Below, one piece after another: positions 1 through 10,290 of a stretch of 64,000 nt of DNA (positions are counted from its first letter, which is position 1; every line of letters begins with the position of its first letter). The stretch covers positions 1 through 64,000 of the forward strand of contig CAJQLB010000013.1 in NCBI GenBank assembly GCA_905479065.1, given 5' to 3'. Below the pieces are notes generated by a model. That model made no database searches. It was not told the DNA's origin and worked only from the letters and a program-made list of their open reading frames with translations. The DNA comes from an uncultured Flavobacteriaceae bacterium (GTDB taxonomy: Bacteria > Bacteroidota > Bacteroidia > Flavobacteriales > Flavobacteriaceae). Position numbers and translations under genes: made by a program.

Positions 1-3000
1 ACCATCTGAAGAAGCGGCACGATAGCCTGTTCCTGCTGTGATCAAGGTACTGGCATTTACAGAGGTATCATAATTGATGTAGCTACCAGATGCCTTATCA
101 AAAGGGGCAAAAGCTTTTTCAGTGGGAGCACTTGGGTTTTCAAAAAGATTGGAATTGGCCACAGCAAAATCACCAAAGGTTTGGCCTGTCAGTGGTGCAG
201 ACACCAAATCATTATCATTACTAACACCGTCATCAGTGTACGCATTTACATAGCGTTTATAAAAAATATTACCAGAAACTCTACCTTCTATAAATAAACT
301 TGAATACGTGCTCGAGGTTGATTCTAAAGTTAAGCCAAGTGCTGCTTCTTTTGTGGTGATATTAATTCCTGCATCCAGTGTTAAGCTCGAACCTGGGTTT
401 ATTGTGATAGAATTAGATGACGTGTTTTGATTAATTATGGCATCACCCGAGGTTATGATAATCGAGGCATCTGTTTGAAAACCGTTCACGTCGACAGGAG
501 ACCAACTGTCATTAAATTCATATACTATTTCTTCATCTACTAGACCATCACAGTCATTATCAAGGCCATCAGGCAACTCTATTGCATTGGGGTAAATTTG
601 ATTAGAACTATCATCACAATCACCTAATGACAACTCTGTTAAATTGAATCCTGGACCAGGATTTGAACAACTTAACACTTTTGAACTCGCATATCCATCT
701 TCATCTGCATCATAATAAAATGTTTGAACAGCATTTTCAATAGCTGAACCGGATAGCACATTATCATACACAGCAAATGCATCCATTTTTCCTTTAAAGA
801 AATTATTTTCTGTGTTTCCAAAACTATCTCCTCCTCCTATTCTACCGCCAATACCACTACCACTGTGATTTCCAATAAGCTCAGGAATGGAATTTGTAAT
901 TGAAGCTACTGACACCCCATCGAGATACAAGGTTACATTTTGGTTACTTGTATTTCTTCCATCATAAATAAAAGCGATATGATGCCACTCGTCATCACTT
1001 GGAAATACCGTGTCTAACTCAACAAAAGTAGCAGTACTAGACCTGACAACAAGTTCCAAATTATTATTATTTAACCTGAGTGCAATACCTTTGGAGGTGC
1101 CTCCCTCATCAAAAATATTTTGCACTCCAATAAGATTACTCGGTTTGATCCATACAGAAACGCTTCGTTCAGAAATTTCACCTCTTAAAAATGATTCCTC
1201 AGCATTTGAATATTCTATACTAGTGGCGCCATCAAAAACTATTGATCGATCTCCTTCCTTGAAATCAGTCGTACTGTATTTTACATCTACAGTTGAAGAA
1301 ACAGAATTATTATCATTGCCTGTGGTGTCATTTGTATTATTTCCTGTATCAAAATCCCAAAAAGCAGTTGGACTATCAATAGCAACACAACTGGAAGTCT
1401 TAACTAGAAAATTTGGATATGGAACAGAACCACCTCCATTTCTATAGGTTGGCATTGGAGCAGATGTCTCTATCAAATGACCTCTCATATCTGCAATCAA
1501 GTCATTAGCTAAATTTATAATGTCTTGATTATTGGTTGGTAGTAGATTGGTCGCTTCATTTAAATCTGATGATAAATCGTACAATTCATACTCACTAGTT
1601 TCATAAAAATGCATGAGCTTATAAGCTCCTTTTCTCACTACCGTAACAGGTCTCGAATCCCTTTTTGAATCAATAAGATATCCAGGATGGTGCCAGAATA
1701 AACTCTCTCGTGTCATTAATGCTCCTGTGGTTAACATTTGCCATTGACTTTGACCATCAATATCATAATTTTCGGGTAAAGATGTATTTGCCGCCTCAGC
1801 TAAGGTAGGATAAATGTCAAATGCAATGATAGGTGTTTCATTTACAGTACCTTTATTTGCCAACCAAGATGCCTCAGACCACACAAAAGTAACATTACGT
1901 ATTCCTCCTTCGTAGTACTCCCCTTTCATTCCTTTTAAAGGCGATTGTTCTTGAAAATTTACACTTCGTTTAATTGCGTCTCCATTATCTGAGATAAAGT
2001 AAACAAGCGTGTTTTCTGACAACTTATGCCCTGGTCGTCTCGGATCATCGGTATCTTTAAGGTACTGCACTAATCTACCAATAGCTTGGTCCATACCTTC
2101 GGCCAAAGCTGCTTGGCCTGGTTTAGAATCATGGTTATAAATACTGCTGCTGGTATTGGTTTCTTTGTCATTATATTTTGCTCGTAAATCTACACGTGCA
2201 TCCTGTGGATTAAAAGGACCGTGTATGGCGTAATTACTAAAATGCATAAAAAAAGGATCACTACTATGGTTATCCATAAAATCAAATGCTGCTTCAACCA
2301 GTGCATCAGTTACATGCTTTGGTGTTCCAGTTAAAGGATAATTGTCATGATCAATTGATAATTCCATTGACTCTACTTCGGAATAAGGATCTGCAAAGAC
2401 GTCTAATTCAAGTCCAACATTATCATTAAACGTATACGGAGACGCACTAGTAGCAAAATATCCTCCCGAACCAGGACCTCCATCTGTTCCTCCTCCATAA
2501 TTGAAATCAAATCCTTGATCTTTGGGGGCATTGTTAAATGAGTCTTCATTTTCGTATTCACCAACATGATACTTTCCAAAATGAGCAGTTGTATATTCAG
2601 CAGCCTTTAGTGTCTCTGCAATGGTAATTGCCGAACTGGGAATTTCATCTAAATTATTTGAATTTATTCCCATTTCAGGACCGATAAGAGTTGAGTTAGC
2701 AGCAGTATTTCCTCTATTTAACCCATCACCCCCAATATCCACCGTAAAAATATTATTGTGATCCCTAGCGGCATATTGTCCACTTAAGATTGCCGCTCTG
2801 GTTGGCGCACAATTTGCACCATTAACATAAGCATTTGGGAAGGCAATTCCCTCTGACGCCAAATTGTCAATGTTAGGAGTTTCAAAAAAGTCACTTGGAT
2901 AGCTAGTTCCGTTGATCGAAGTTGTTTTATCACTACTTACTTGATTCCATCCCATATCATCAGCAATAATAACAATAATATTAGGAGATTGGGCTTGGGA

Positions 3001-3054
3001 TCTCTTGCTTAACAATATGAAAAGCAAGGACATATAAATAATAGTTCGTCTCAT
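1..3054 (-). CDS. Secreted Cys-type sulfatase with LamG and MopE-like repeat (3' end outside window)
   Basis: The frame stays open from the ATG at 3054 to base 1 (1018 codons), so the C-terminus is missing. A signal peptide (about residues 1-22) precedes an alkaline-phosphatase-fold sulfatase domain (about 24-450). Visible are metal-binding Asp32-Asp33, the C-A-P-T-R motif at Cys82 that is converted to formylglycine in this family, a G-K-Y-H-V-G motif near 160 and an S-D-N-G motif near 355. A LamG/concanavalin-like domain follows (about 570-790), then an Asp/Cys-rich MopE-type metal-binding repeat (about 810-838) and a beta-rich tail like those before T9SS sorting domains. Seen: motifs and order. 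Known: sulfatases desulfate polysaccharides or small sulfate esters. Inferred: export by T9SS and a sulfated algal glycan substrate. No maturase gene is in the window. Confidence 0.9.
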   Translation of the reverse strand, partial: MRRTIIYMSLLFILLSKRSQAQSPNIIVIIADDMGWNQVSSDKTTSINGTSYPSDFFETPNIDNLASEGIAFPNAYVNGANCAPTRAAILSGQYAARDHNNIFTVDIGGDGLNRGNTAANSTLIGPEMGINSNNLDEIPSSAITIAETLKAAEYTTAHFGKYHVGEYENEDSFNNAPKDQGFDFNYGGGTDGGPGSGGYFATSASPYTFNDNVGLELDVFADPYSEVESMELSIDHDNYPLTGTPKHVTDALVEAAFDFMDNHSSDPFFMHFSNYAIHGPFNPQDARVDLRAKYNDKETNTSSSIYNHDSKPGQAALAEGMDQAIGRLVQYLKDTDDPRRPGHKLSENTLVYFISDNGDAIKRSVNFQEQSPLKGMKGEYYEGGIRNVTFVWSEASWLANKGTVNETPIIAFDIYPTLAEAANTSLPENYDIDGQSQWQMLTTGALMTRESLFWHHPGYLIDSKRDSRPVTVVRKGAYKLMHFYETSEYELYDLSSDLNEATNLLPTNNQDIINLANDLIADMRGHLIETSAPMPTYRNGGGSVPYPNFLVKTSSCVAIDSPTAFWDFDTGNNTNDTTGNDNNSVSSTVDVKYSTTDFKEGDRSIVFDGATSIEYSNAEESFLRGEISERSVSVWIKPSNLIGVQNIFDEGGTSKGIALRLNNNNLELVVRSSTATFVELDTVFPSDDEWHHIAFIYDGRNTSNQNVTLYLDGVSVASITNSIPELIGNHSGSGIGGRIGGGDSFGNTENNFFKGKMDAFAVYDNVLSGSAIENAVQTFYYDADEDGYASSKVLSCSNPGPGFNLTELSLGDCDDSSNQIYPNAIELPDGLDNDCDGLVDEEIVYEFNDSWSPVDVNGFQTDASIIITSGDAIINQNTSSNSITINPGSSLTLDAGINITTKEAALGLTLESTSSTYSSLFIEGRVSGNIFYKRYVNAYTDDGVSNDNDLVSAPLTGQTFGDFAVANSNLFENPSAPTEKAFAPFDKASGSYINYDTSVNASTLITAGTGYRAASSDG

Positions 3055-3096
3055 TTCCTGGGATAAATTAGGTTACTATTAAAATTAAATTTCAGT

Positions 3097-3104
3097 CAAA
3101 TATA
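3097..3104 (-). promoter_or_regulatory. Probable -7 element of sulfatase promoter
   Basis: The minus strand reads TATATTTG, matching the Bacteroidota -7 consensus TAnnTTTG, 42 bases upstream of the sulfatase start. I see no clear TTTG at the -33 position. Confidence 0.5.
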
Positions 3105-3234
3105 ATGTATTTTGTCGAAGATAAAAGCTTTTAGTCGATTATTTAACTTTTAATGTTAGACAACCAGTAGGCACTAGTGTTTAAACGAACTAAACCATTG
3201 TACATTTATAAAATAATGCATTTCATCGATTTTT

Positions 3235-3266
3235 TTTGCTCTTTATAGAATATTTTACTAATATTG
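3235..3266 (+). promoter_or_regulatory. Probable Bacteroidota promoter (TTTG-N20-TAATATTG)
   Basis: TTTG at 3235-3238 and TAATATTG at 3259-3266 are separated by 20 bases, close to the TTTG/TAnnTTTG architecture with one mismatch in the -7 box. It lies 35 bases before the secreted LamG protein start. Confidence 0.55.
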
Positions 3267-3301
3267 GCTCTTTAAGTTAGTCCCAAACAAAAACTTAACA
3301 A

Positions 3302-6300
3302 ATGAAAACTTTTCAACTGCGCAGAAATTATGGCAAATTTGTCATACTCTTTTTTTATTTATCATTTGGTCATACACAATCGCCTGGTGGTATCAATACT
3401 GATTTAAAATTATGGTTAAAAGCAAATTACGGTGTCGAAGAAGATATTTCTGACTCAGCCGAAGACAGTGATGACGTAAAAAGATGGCTGGACAACACTG
3501 TTAATGCTAATCATGCTATTCAAATAACTAATAGCAAAAGACCAACGTATTATCAAGGTGGCATTAATTTTAATCCAATTATAAATTTCGATGGTTCTAA
3601 TCATGAATTAAAATCTTCAATAGTGGCGAATAGTGTCATGACAGTTTTTGCTATCACCGATGGGAGTAACAACTCCACAAAGAGTTTATTACATCTCGAC
3701 AATGGCACCAATGGTTCTATTGAGATGAAACAGTTAAATAGCAACACTCTCGAAGGACGGTACACAGACAGCACTGGAACTTCTTCGGGAATAGTCACGA
3801 ATAATATTACAAATGTGTCAAGTGGAATTCCTTATTTAGTGAATTACAGGCACCTAGAAAACAAAAAAAGCAGACTTTTCATTAATGGTGTCCTGCAAAG
3901 TTTACCAGCATCAAACACAAATGCAAACACACTCTCGGGAACAATGGATGCAAATATTGGCTCAACACCTTCTGACCCTACGACACGATGGCAAGGAGAC
4001 ATTTCTGAACTTATTATTTATAATCACAAAATATCTCAATCAGAACGACAAAAAATTGAATCATATCTAGCTGTCAAATATGGAATTACTCTCGGAGTCA
4101 ATGGCTCTTCTTTGGATTACATAGATTCAGATGGTACGGTGATTTGGGATGTAGATACTGGCAATGCTACTGATGATGCATTCAATTATAACGTTACTGG
4201 AATTGGTAGGGATGACACCTCTGAACTTGAACAAAAGCAATCAAAATCGATTAATACGAATGACGATTTAACAATAGGTATTAAAACCATAGAAACCACA
4301 AACACCCAAAATACGAGTGAGTTTTTTGCAGATAAAACATTTTTAATGTGGGGTAACAATAACGGAGGCACTACTCCAGATTCACCAATTACAAAAGATT
4401 TTGGTAGTGGGGCTAGCAGTATTTCAAGTGTTACACCGATATCTCAAAAATGGAAAATTGTCATAAAAGATTCTGTTCCTACTGTTAAACTTTCTATCCC
4501 GGAATCTATGGTGTCATCCACGAATACTGGTGGACCAATATATGTGATGGTGGTATCAGATGATGCTAACTTTAGTACCAATGTTACTTCTGTAACAATG
4601 GATAATGTTGGTTCAGAACTAGAAACAGAATTTTATTTTGAGGGCACCAAATACATTACATTTGGTTCTACCTCTCAGGTATCGCTCAACAATGGCCGGT
4701 CAGCCTATTTTAACAATACTGGAAGTACAGATACTTATCTAGATGCTGGTAATGTTAATGATTTAGACAACTCAGATTTTACGATTAGTGCATGGATTAA
4801 ACGTGACATAGGGCAAAATAAATTTGATATTGTCTCTAAAAGAAATTATTTTAATGAAAACCTTCCTGGTGGAGATACTTATACCCATGGTTATGCTTTT
4901 AGAATAAACCAATCTAATAAATTTAGAATGGTATGGAGAAATCCTTCAGATACTGCTAATAGTATTTTACAAACTAAGGAGAGTATTCCAGAAAATGAAT
5001 GGCATCATGTTGCTGCGACATATGATTTTAGTGAAAATGAGGCTGTATTGTATATTGATGGAATTCCTGTCTACGACAGTGATGATTATTTAGCAGATAA
5101 AGGAGTTCCGTTATCTCCAATGACGATGCCTTCAGATTCTCATTTTATAATTGGTGCTGCTCATCACATAAATAGACAGCAAAAAATGCGTGGGAGCATT
5201 GACGAAGTTCGCGTATGGGACGTACCATTATCTGCGAATCAAATTCAGTATATCATGAATCAGGAAATTGAGCAAAACATATCTTTAAATGTTGATGGTA
5301 AAATTCTGCCATCTGAGACCACCAAAAATGATATTGATGACATCCCATGGAATAATTTAATCGGTTACTACCCCATGAGTACCTTGGTATTTGGAAGTAT
5401 CAAAGATGAGTCAAATAGTGGCAATGATGCATCCATGATTAATTACAGTAATCTTGATGAACAAACTGCACCACTTCCCTACAAAACGACATCTGGAGGT
5501 ACTGGAAACTGGGATGATTCAGCCACATGGGAAAATGGAGATGTTCAATATTTACCCGGCGTTGTTTCCTATTTATATGAAGATGAACCAAACGATAGTG
5601 ATAAGTTGACCATGGATTACAATATTGTTCAAATAAATCATGATGTAACCTTAGATAATACAAATTCCAGTCTAATTCCGCTATACAAAGATAATAATCG
5701 AACAGTATTAGGATTAATTATTAATAATAACAAAAAGTTAACGGTAAATGGTGACAATGGTGCCCAAACAGGAAATGGATTAATTGTGAGTCATTATCTT
5801 GAATTAGATGGTGATATTGATTTGGAGGGAGAATCACAATTAATACAAACCATTGATAGTGACTTAGTTGTTGGTGCTTCAGGAAAATTAGAAAGAGATC
5901 AACAAGGAACAGCGGATACCTACACCTACAATTATTGGTCATCTCCAGTTGGAACGACAGACTCAGGAGTTACTAATCACAATTATAGCATTTCAGATGT
6001 TTTGAAAGATGAAGATTTAGATATTAACTTTACATCTAGTAGCTATAATGGTTCTTCAGGAACCCCCATTACACTAGCTGATTACTGGATGTGGAAATTT
6101 GTAAATGGTGATGAAGGTGATTACGACGCTTGGCAACACGTAAAAAGTAATGGAACTATAAACACTGGTGAAGGCTTTACCATGAAAGGCCCCGGGTCTG
6201 GTGCCATTACTGAAGAACAAAACTATGTGTTTAGTGGTAAACCTAACAATGGTGATGTGGATATTACGATTGGAGCGGGTAAAAATTATTTAATTGGAAA

Positions 6301-7408
6301 CCCCTATCCTTCTGCAATAAATGCTTACGAGTTTATCAATGATAATAGCGCATCTATTACAGGAACCTTGTATTTTTGGGAACATTGGGGAGGTGGTTCA
6401 CATGTGCTTAGAGAATATCAGGGTGGATACCATTTGCTAAATTTATCTGGGGCCACAACTGCTGCCACAGAAGGATCAAATCATCCAGAGGTAGGTACCG
6501 GCGGAACACCAATTAAATTACCAGGCAACTATATTCCTGTTAGCCAAGGTTTTTTTGTCTTGGGGGATGAAGATGGAGGTACTATTAACTTTAATAACGG
6601 TCAAAGAATATTTCATAAAGAAAGTAGTGGAAATTCAACATTTGTAGAAATGAATGATGAATTCAGTGATTCAGAAATCACACCTAACGCGAACAATCAA
6701 GCAAATAATGTAACAACCTCAGAAGATACTCGACTAAAAATAAGAATTGGGTTTAACTCAACTAACACGATCAGAAGACAATTACTCGTTACAGAAGATA
6801 GTAATGCTTCTACTGGTATTGATTGGGGGTACGATGGGATGATGCAGGAAACACAGTTAGATGATATGTTTTGGTTAATTAATGACCAAAGATTTGCGAT
6901 ACAAGGGACTGACCTCATTGATAACCAAACGATTCTCCCCATTGGTGTTTACACTGACTCTGACGGTCTAAATAGTTTTGTTTTGGATGCATTGACGAAT
7001 GCCCCTGAAGAAACAAGTGTATATCTTCACGATAAAATATTAAATATTTATCACAACTTATCTGAACAAAATTATGATATCTTTCTGCCAGCTGGAGAAT
7101 ATTTAGAACGTTTTGAAATTACATTTAGTAATCAAAATACATTAAACATTACCAATAAAGTCCTTACTGATAATGTTGATGTTTATTACTCAAATAATAT
7201 AAAAAGTATTGTCATTGTAAATCCATTATACAAAGACATTAATGCTTTACAAGTGATGAATCTTTTAGGTCAATCGATTCAAAATATTAAAATTGTTTCA
7301 AATCAAAATTATCAAGAAATAAGACTAAATGAATTAAGTTCAGGTGCTTACATCATTAAATTAAACACTTCAAGTGGAATAGCTTCTAAAAAAATAATCG
7401 TAAAGTAG
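3302..7408 (+). CDS. Large T9SS-exported protein with two LamG-like domains
   Basis: 1368 residues. A signal peptide (about 1-26) leads into a concanavalin-like domain starting with L-W-L-K-A-N (about 35-255) that ends in a flavobacterial surface-protein motif (S-Y-L-A-V-K-Y-G-I-T). A second LamG-type domain spans about 466-650 and contains D-E-V-R-V-W-D. A beta-rich region with N-Y-W-S-S-P-V-G (about 880) follows, and the last ~80 residues look like a type A T9SS sorting domain ending in K-K-I-I-V-K. Seen: domain order and sorting tail. Known: such tails direct export across the outer membrane. Inferred: a cell-surface or secreted glycan-binding or adhesive protein. No catalytic motif is apparent. 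It is divergent from the sulfatase gene, which also carries a LamG domain. Confidence 0.85.
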   Translation: MKTFQLRRNYGKFVILFFYLSFGHTQSPGGINTDLKLWLKANYGVEEDISDSAEDSDDVKRWLDNTVNANHAIQITNSKRPTYYQGGINFNPIINFDGSNHELKSSIVANSVMTVFAITDGSNNSTKSLLHLDNGTNGSIEMKQLNSNTLEGRYTDSTGTSSGIVTNNITNVSSGIPYLVNYRHLENKKSRLFINGVLQSLPASNTNANTLSGTMDANIGSTPSDPTTRWQGDISELIIYNHKISQSERQKIESYLAVKYGITLGVNGSSLDYIDSDGTVIWDVDTGNATDDAFNYNVTGIGRDDTSELEQKQSKSINTNDDLTIGIKTIETTNTQNTSEFFADKTFLMWGNNNGGTTPDSPITKDFGSGASSISSVTPISQKWKIVIKDSVPTVKLSIPESMVSSTNTGGPIYVMVVSDDANFSTNVTSVTMDNVGSELETEFYFEGTKYITFGSTSQVSLNNGRSAYFNNTGSTDTYLDAGNVNDLDNSDFTISAWIKRDIGQNKFDIVSKRNYFNENLPGGDTYTHGYAFRINQSNKFRMVWRNPSDTANSILQTKESIPENEWHHVAATYDFSENEAVLYIDGIPVYDSDDYLADKGVPLSPMTMPSDSHFIIGAAHHINRQQKMRGSIDEVRVWDVPLSANQIQYIMNQEIEQNISLNVDGKILPSETTKNDIDDIPWNNLIGYYPMSTLVFGSIKDESNSGNDASMINYSNLDEQTAPLPYKTTSGGTGNWDDSATWENGDVQYLPGVVSYLYEDEPNDSDKLTMDYNIVQINHDVTLDNTNSSLIPLYKDNNRTVLGLIINNNKKLTVNGDNGAQTGNGLIVSHYLELDGDIDLEGESQLIQTIDSDLVVGASGKLERDQQGTADTYTYNYWSSPVGTTDSGVTNHNYSISDVLKDEDLDINFTSSSYNGSSGTPITLADYWMWKFVNGDEGDYDAWQHVKSNGTINTGEGFTMKGPGSGAITEEQNYVFSGKPNNGDVDITIGAGKNYLIGNPYPSAINAYEFINDNSASITGTLYFWEHWGGGSHVLREYQGGYHLLNLSGATTAATEGSNHPEVGTGGTPIKLPGNYIPVSQGFFVLGDEDGGTINFNNGQRIFHKESSGNSTFVEMNDEFSDSEITPNANNQANNVTTSEDTRLKIRIGFNSTNTIRRQLLVTEDSNASTGIDWGYDGMMQETQLDDMFWLINDQRFAIQGTDLIDNQTILPIGVYTDSDGLNSFVLDALTNAPEETSVYLHDKILNIYHNLSEQNYDIFLPAGEYLERFEITFSNQNTLNITNKVLTDNVDVYYSNNIKSIVIVNPLYKDINALQVMNLLGQSIQNIKIVSNQNYQEIRLNELSSGAYIIKLNTSSGIASKKIIVK

Positions 7409-7414
7409 AGAGAT

Positions 7415-8788
7415 TTATTTCTTAATAAGATCAATCATTTCAGAGAAATTACATTTAGTTTGCTCTCCGGAAATCATCTTTTTTAGAGCAAAAGTTTCTG
7501 TTTTCAGTTCCTCGTCACCAATCAAAACCACAAAAGGGATATTTCTTTTGTTTGCATAGGTCATTTGCTTTTTCATTTTGACCTTATCAGGATATAATTC
7601 AACATTAAAACCTTTCTGTCTCAACATATTGATTGTCTTCAAAGCAAATAGTGCTTCTTTGTCACCAAAATTGATAAATAATACATCAGTATTATTTGAA
7701 ACAGTTTTAGGAAATAAGTTCAATTCCTCTAAAACTAAATAAATTCTATCCAAACCAAAGCTAATACCAACACCACTAACATTTTTCAGTCCAAAAATAC
7801 CTGTGAGGTCATCATACCTACCTCCACCCCCAATGGAACCAATGGTAACACTGGGCGGCGGGGACACTTCAAAAATTGCACCAGTGTAGTAATTTAAACC
7901 ACGTGCCAGCGTCAAGTTTAATCGCAGAGATATGGACTTTAAGCCAATAGAATTAATTACAGAATAAATAAAACTGAGCTCTTTAATACCTTCAAGTCCT
8001 TCCTCAGAACTTGCAAGCATTATTTTGAGATTGTCAATTTGAGCATCAAAGGAACCTTGCAATTCAAACAAGGGCTGCAATTTATCAATACCTTTTTGAT
8101 CTATGCCTTTGTTTAGCATTTCTTGCTTTACTTTCTCCTCACCTATTTTATCTAATTTGTCAAGTGCTACTGTAAAATCTATTAATTTTTCTTGGGCACC
8201 AATAACTTGGGCTATACCCGATAAGATTTTTCTGTTGTTGATATTTACTGTAACATGTTTTAATCCCAATTTATCAAAAACATCATCATATAATTGAATA
8301 AATTCAACCTCTTGTAGTAAACTTTTAGAGCCTACAACATCAGCATCACACTGGTAAAATTCACGAAAACGTCCTTTTTGTGGTCTATCTGCTCGCCATA
8401 CGGGCTGTACTTGATATCGTTTAAATGGAAAACTTATGTCATTTTGATGCTGAACCACATAACGAGCAAACGGCACAGTCAAGTCATATCTTAACGCCTT
8501 GTCAGCAATTTTAGAAGTTAAAAAATTAGAATTTTTCGATTCATAAAGAGCTGAATCAACTTTACTCAAATAATCACCAGAATTTAATATTTTAAAAATT
8601 AACCGATCTCCCTCATCACCATATTTTCCCATTAAGGTATCGTAGTTTTCAAAACTTGGTGTTTCTATAGGTTGAAATCCAAAATGCTGAAAGCTTGACG
8701 TAATGGTATTTCTTATATAATTACGTTTTGCTACCTCTTGTGGATTAAAGTCTCTAGTCCCTTTTGGAATACTTGGTGTCTTTGCCAT
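7415..8788 (-). CDS. hisS: Histidyl-tRNA synthetase
   Basis: 457 residues, class II synthetase charging tRNA-His in the cytoplasm. Motif 2 is clear near residues 125-145 (W-R-A-D-R-P-Q-K-G-R-F-R-E-F). The histidine-specific segment L-A-R-G-L-N-Y-Y-T-G and motif 3 G-I-S-F-G-L-D-R are both present, followed by an anticodon-binding domain over the last ~100 residues. Length is normal for the longer flavobacterial form. The stop lies 6 bases from the convergent T9SS gene. Two genes on the same strand, the DUF6495-like protein and the phosphodiesterase, precede it closely, so co-transcription is possible. Confidence 0.97.
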   Translation of the reverse strand: MAKTPSIPKGTRDFNPQEVAKRNYIRNTITSSFQHFGFQPIETPSFENYDTLMGKYGDEGDRLIFKILNSGDYLSKVDSALYESKNSNFLTSKIADKALRYDLTVPFARYVVQHQNDISFPFKRYQVQPVWRADRPQKGRFREFYQCDADVVGSKSLLQEVEFIQLYDDVFDKLGLKHVTVNINNRKILSGIAQVIGAQEKLIDFTVALDKLDKIGEEKVKQEMLNKGIDQKGIDKLQPLFELQGSFDAQIDNLKIMLASSEEGLEGIKELSFIYSVINSIGLKSISLRLNLTLARGLNYYTGAIFEVSPPPSVTIGSIGGGGRYDDLTGIFGLKNVSGVGISFGLDRIYLVLEELNLFPKTVSNNTDVLFINFGDKEALFALKTINMLRQKGFNVELYPDKVKMKKQMTYANKRNIPFVVLIGDEELKTETFALKKMISGEQTKCNFSEMIDLIKK

Positions 8789-8828
8789 TTCCCTACTTAT
8801 ATCACAAATATCTTACTTTTTTGTAAAC

Positions 8829-9299
8829 CTAACTAACTAGTTTATCAAAATACTTATATAATTCTCCTTTTGTTATTGCGGCACCTTGCTGTATGAGCGT
8901 AAACTTATCCATTTGTTTATCCTTAGAATAATCTTTTTTCGACTCAAAAATTTCCACTGAGTCATTCATTAAATTCTCACGCAGCCACGAAAAGCCTTCT
9001 TGAGTCATTAAATTCATGCTATCAGATATAATTTTCACTCCAATTAAGTGGATTCTTTTTTCTTCAAAATAAAATAAATACATGTGCTTTTGTGAAATGT
9101 TTTCTAGATAAATTACATTGTTCAAAACACCTTCCCAAACTAAATCACTAAAAACATCCAACTCTTGATCAGCTACATCAGGTGTATTAGTTTTTATCGT
9201 CTGCCATTCGTCAGCAGTAATAGACTGAGATGCTAAAAAATTAATAAATTCTTGTTGCATTTCCTCAAATTGCTCTTTTGTTAATCGTGTGTACTTCAT
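8829..9299 (-). CDS. Conserved hypothetical protein, probably DUF6495 family
   Basis: 156 residues, with no signal peptide or membrane segment, so presumably cytoplasmic. It begins M-K-Y-T-R-L-T-K-E-Q-F-E-E-M-Q-Q and is rich in charged and aromatic residues. I recall this as a conserved flavobacterial protein often found next to hisS, and believe it is the family called DUF6495, but I cannot confirm that from sequence alone. It lies 40 bases upstream of hisS and 8 bases downstream of the phosphodiesterase gene on the same strand, which suggests one transcript. Function unknown. Confidence 0.75.
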   Translation of the reverse strand: MKYTRLTKEQFEEMQQEFINFLASQSITADEWQTIKTNTPDVADQELDVFSDLVWEGVLNNVIYLENISQKHMYLFYFEEKRIHLIGVKIISDSMNLMTQEGFSWLRENLMNDSVEIFESKKDYSKDKQMDKFTLIQQGAAITKGELYKYFDKLVS

Positions 9300-9307
9300 A
9301 ATAATAA

Positions 9308-10222
9308 TTAATAGAGTGATTCTATTTGATGATGCTCAGAATAACTCAGAACTCTCGCTGCTTCGAAAGGTCTGTCTGTAGCGATGACATCTACACCCAT
9401 TTTACGCCAATTCATATATAAACTATCTCCTTTTGCAGCTGCCATTTTATCTAAATTCCCTAGAGTTCCCAAAATAATTTTAACGCCAAGCTCATGTAAT
9501 TTCTCATAGAATAAAATAGGAGATAAACGTGTACCCGTAAATGCAAGCATATTTTGTGTTGGAATATCCGAATCCATCAATCGATTTAATTCCTCCAAGT
9601 TTCTTGCAGATACTGATAACAACAAATTAGGGTTTAATTCAAAAACTTGTAAGGCTTGTGCAACATTGTAGGTAATTATAATTGCAACACCTACAGCCTT
9701 TTCTTGCTCTATCATCGCAATTATTTTAGTAATATCAACACCACGCTTCGTGTCTACAGTAAGAATGACCTCATTATCCACTGCCCATCGCAAAACGTCA
9801 ACAAATTTTGGAATTTTAAAATTGGTTTCATTACCAAAATCATCAACAAGATTAAGTCCTTGTAGCTCTTGAAATGAATAATCTATTAGAGCATTGATTC
9901 CTGTAGTAGTTCTTTCAAGAGTTTTATCATGCATTAATACCAAAACATCATCACTAGTTTTTGAAACATCAATTTCAAAAATTGCTGAAATACTATCATT
10001 AACATACTTTAATGTCTCTAAACAATTTTCGGGATAGCCAATTAGTTTTGAACCACCACGGTGAACGCTAATGATTGCAGCATCATTGTTTTCAGTGTAC
10101 CTAAACTTTTTTAATAAACTTTCTGAAAAAGCACCCTGTTGAGTATCTTTAAGAGTTTCACTTGGTTTATTTTTACAGGTGAGAATTAAAGAAAGTGACA
10201 ATAATATGAAAAACCGAATCAT
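9308..10222 (-). CDS. Glycerophosphodiester phosphodiesterase family lipoprotein
   Basis: 304 residues. A short signal peptide ends in a lipobox with Cys16 (L-I-L-T-C), so it is probably anchored in a membrane facing the periplasm. The GDPD TIM-barrel signatures are present: H54-R-G-G, Y-P-E65-N, E83-x-D85 and the second active-site histidine H98 (M-H-D). Known: this family hydrolyses glycerophosphodiesters from phospholipid turnover to glycerol-3-phosphate and an alcohol; metal binding uses the Glu/Asp residues. The substrate here is not visible. It is the first gene of a likely unit with the DUF6495-like gene and hisS, separated from rplI by a strong terminator. Confidence 0.88.
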   Translation of the reverse strand: MIRFFILLSLSLILTCKNKPSETLKDTQQGAFSESLLKKFRYTENNDAAIISVHRGGSKLIGYPENCLETLKYVNDSISAIFEIDVSKTSDDVLVLMHDKTLERTTTGINALIDYSFQELQGLNLVDDFGNETNFKIPKFVDVLRWAVDNEVILTVDTKRGVDITKIIAMIEQEKAVGVAIIITYNVAQALQVFELNPNLLLSVSARNLEELNRLMDSDIPTQNMLAFTGTRLSPILFYEKLHELGVKIILGTLGNLDKMAAAKGDSLYMNWRKMGVDVIATDRPFEAARVLSYSEHHQIESLY

Positions 10223-10237
10223 AATCGCAAAATTAAA

Positions 10238-10266
10238 AAAACCGTTTAGAATAATCTAAACGGTTT
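10238..10266 (-). terminator. Rho-independent terminator of rpsF-rpsR-rplI
   Basis: A perfect 12-bp stem (10239-10250 with 10255-10266) and a 4-base loop. On the minus strand the stem is followed by a T-run. It sits 25-53 bases after the rplI stop. Confidence 0.9.
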
Positions 10267-10290
10267 ATATTGTAAATTGACATTGTTTGA

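Noticed and set aside
1010-1447. Open frame of 145 codons on the plus strand
   Set aside because: It lies antisense inside the sulfatase LamG region, which is open over 3 kb with clear domains. It has no recognisable protein features.
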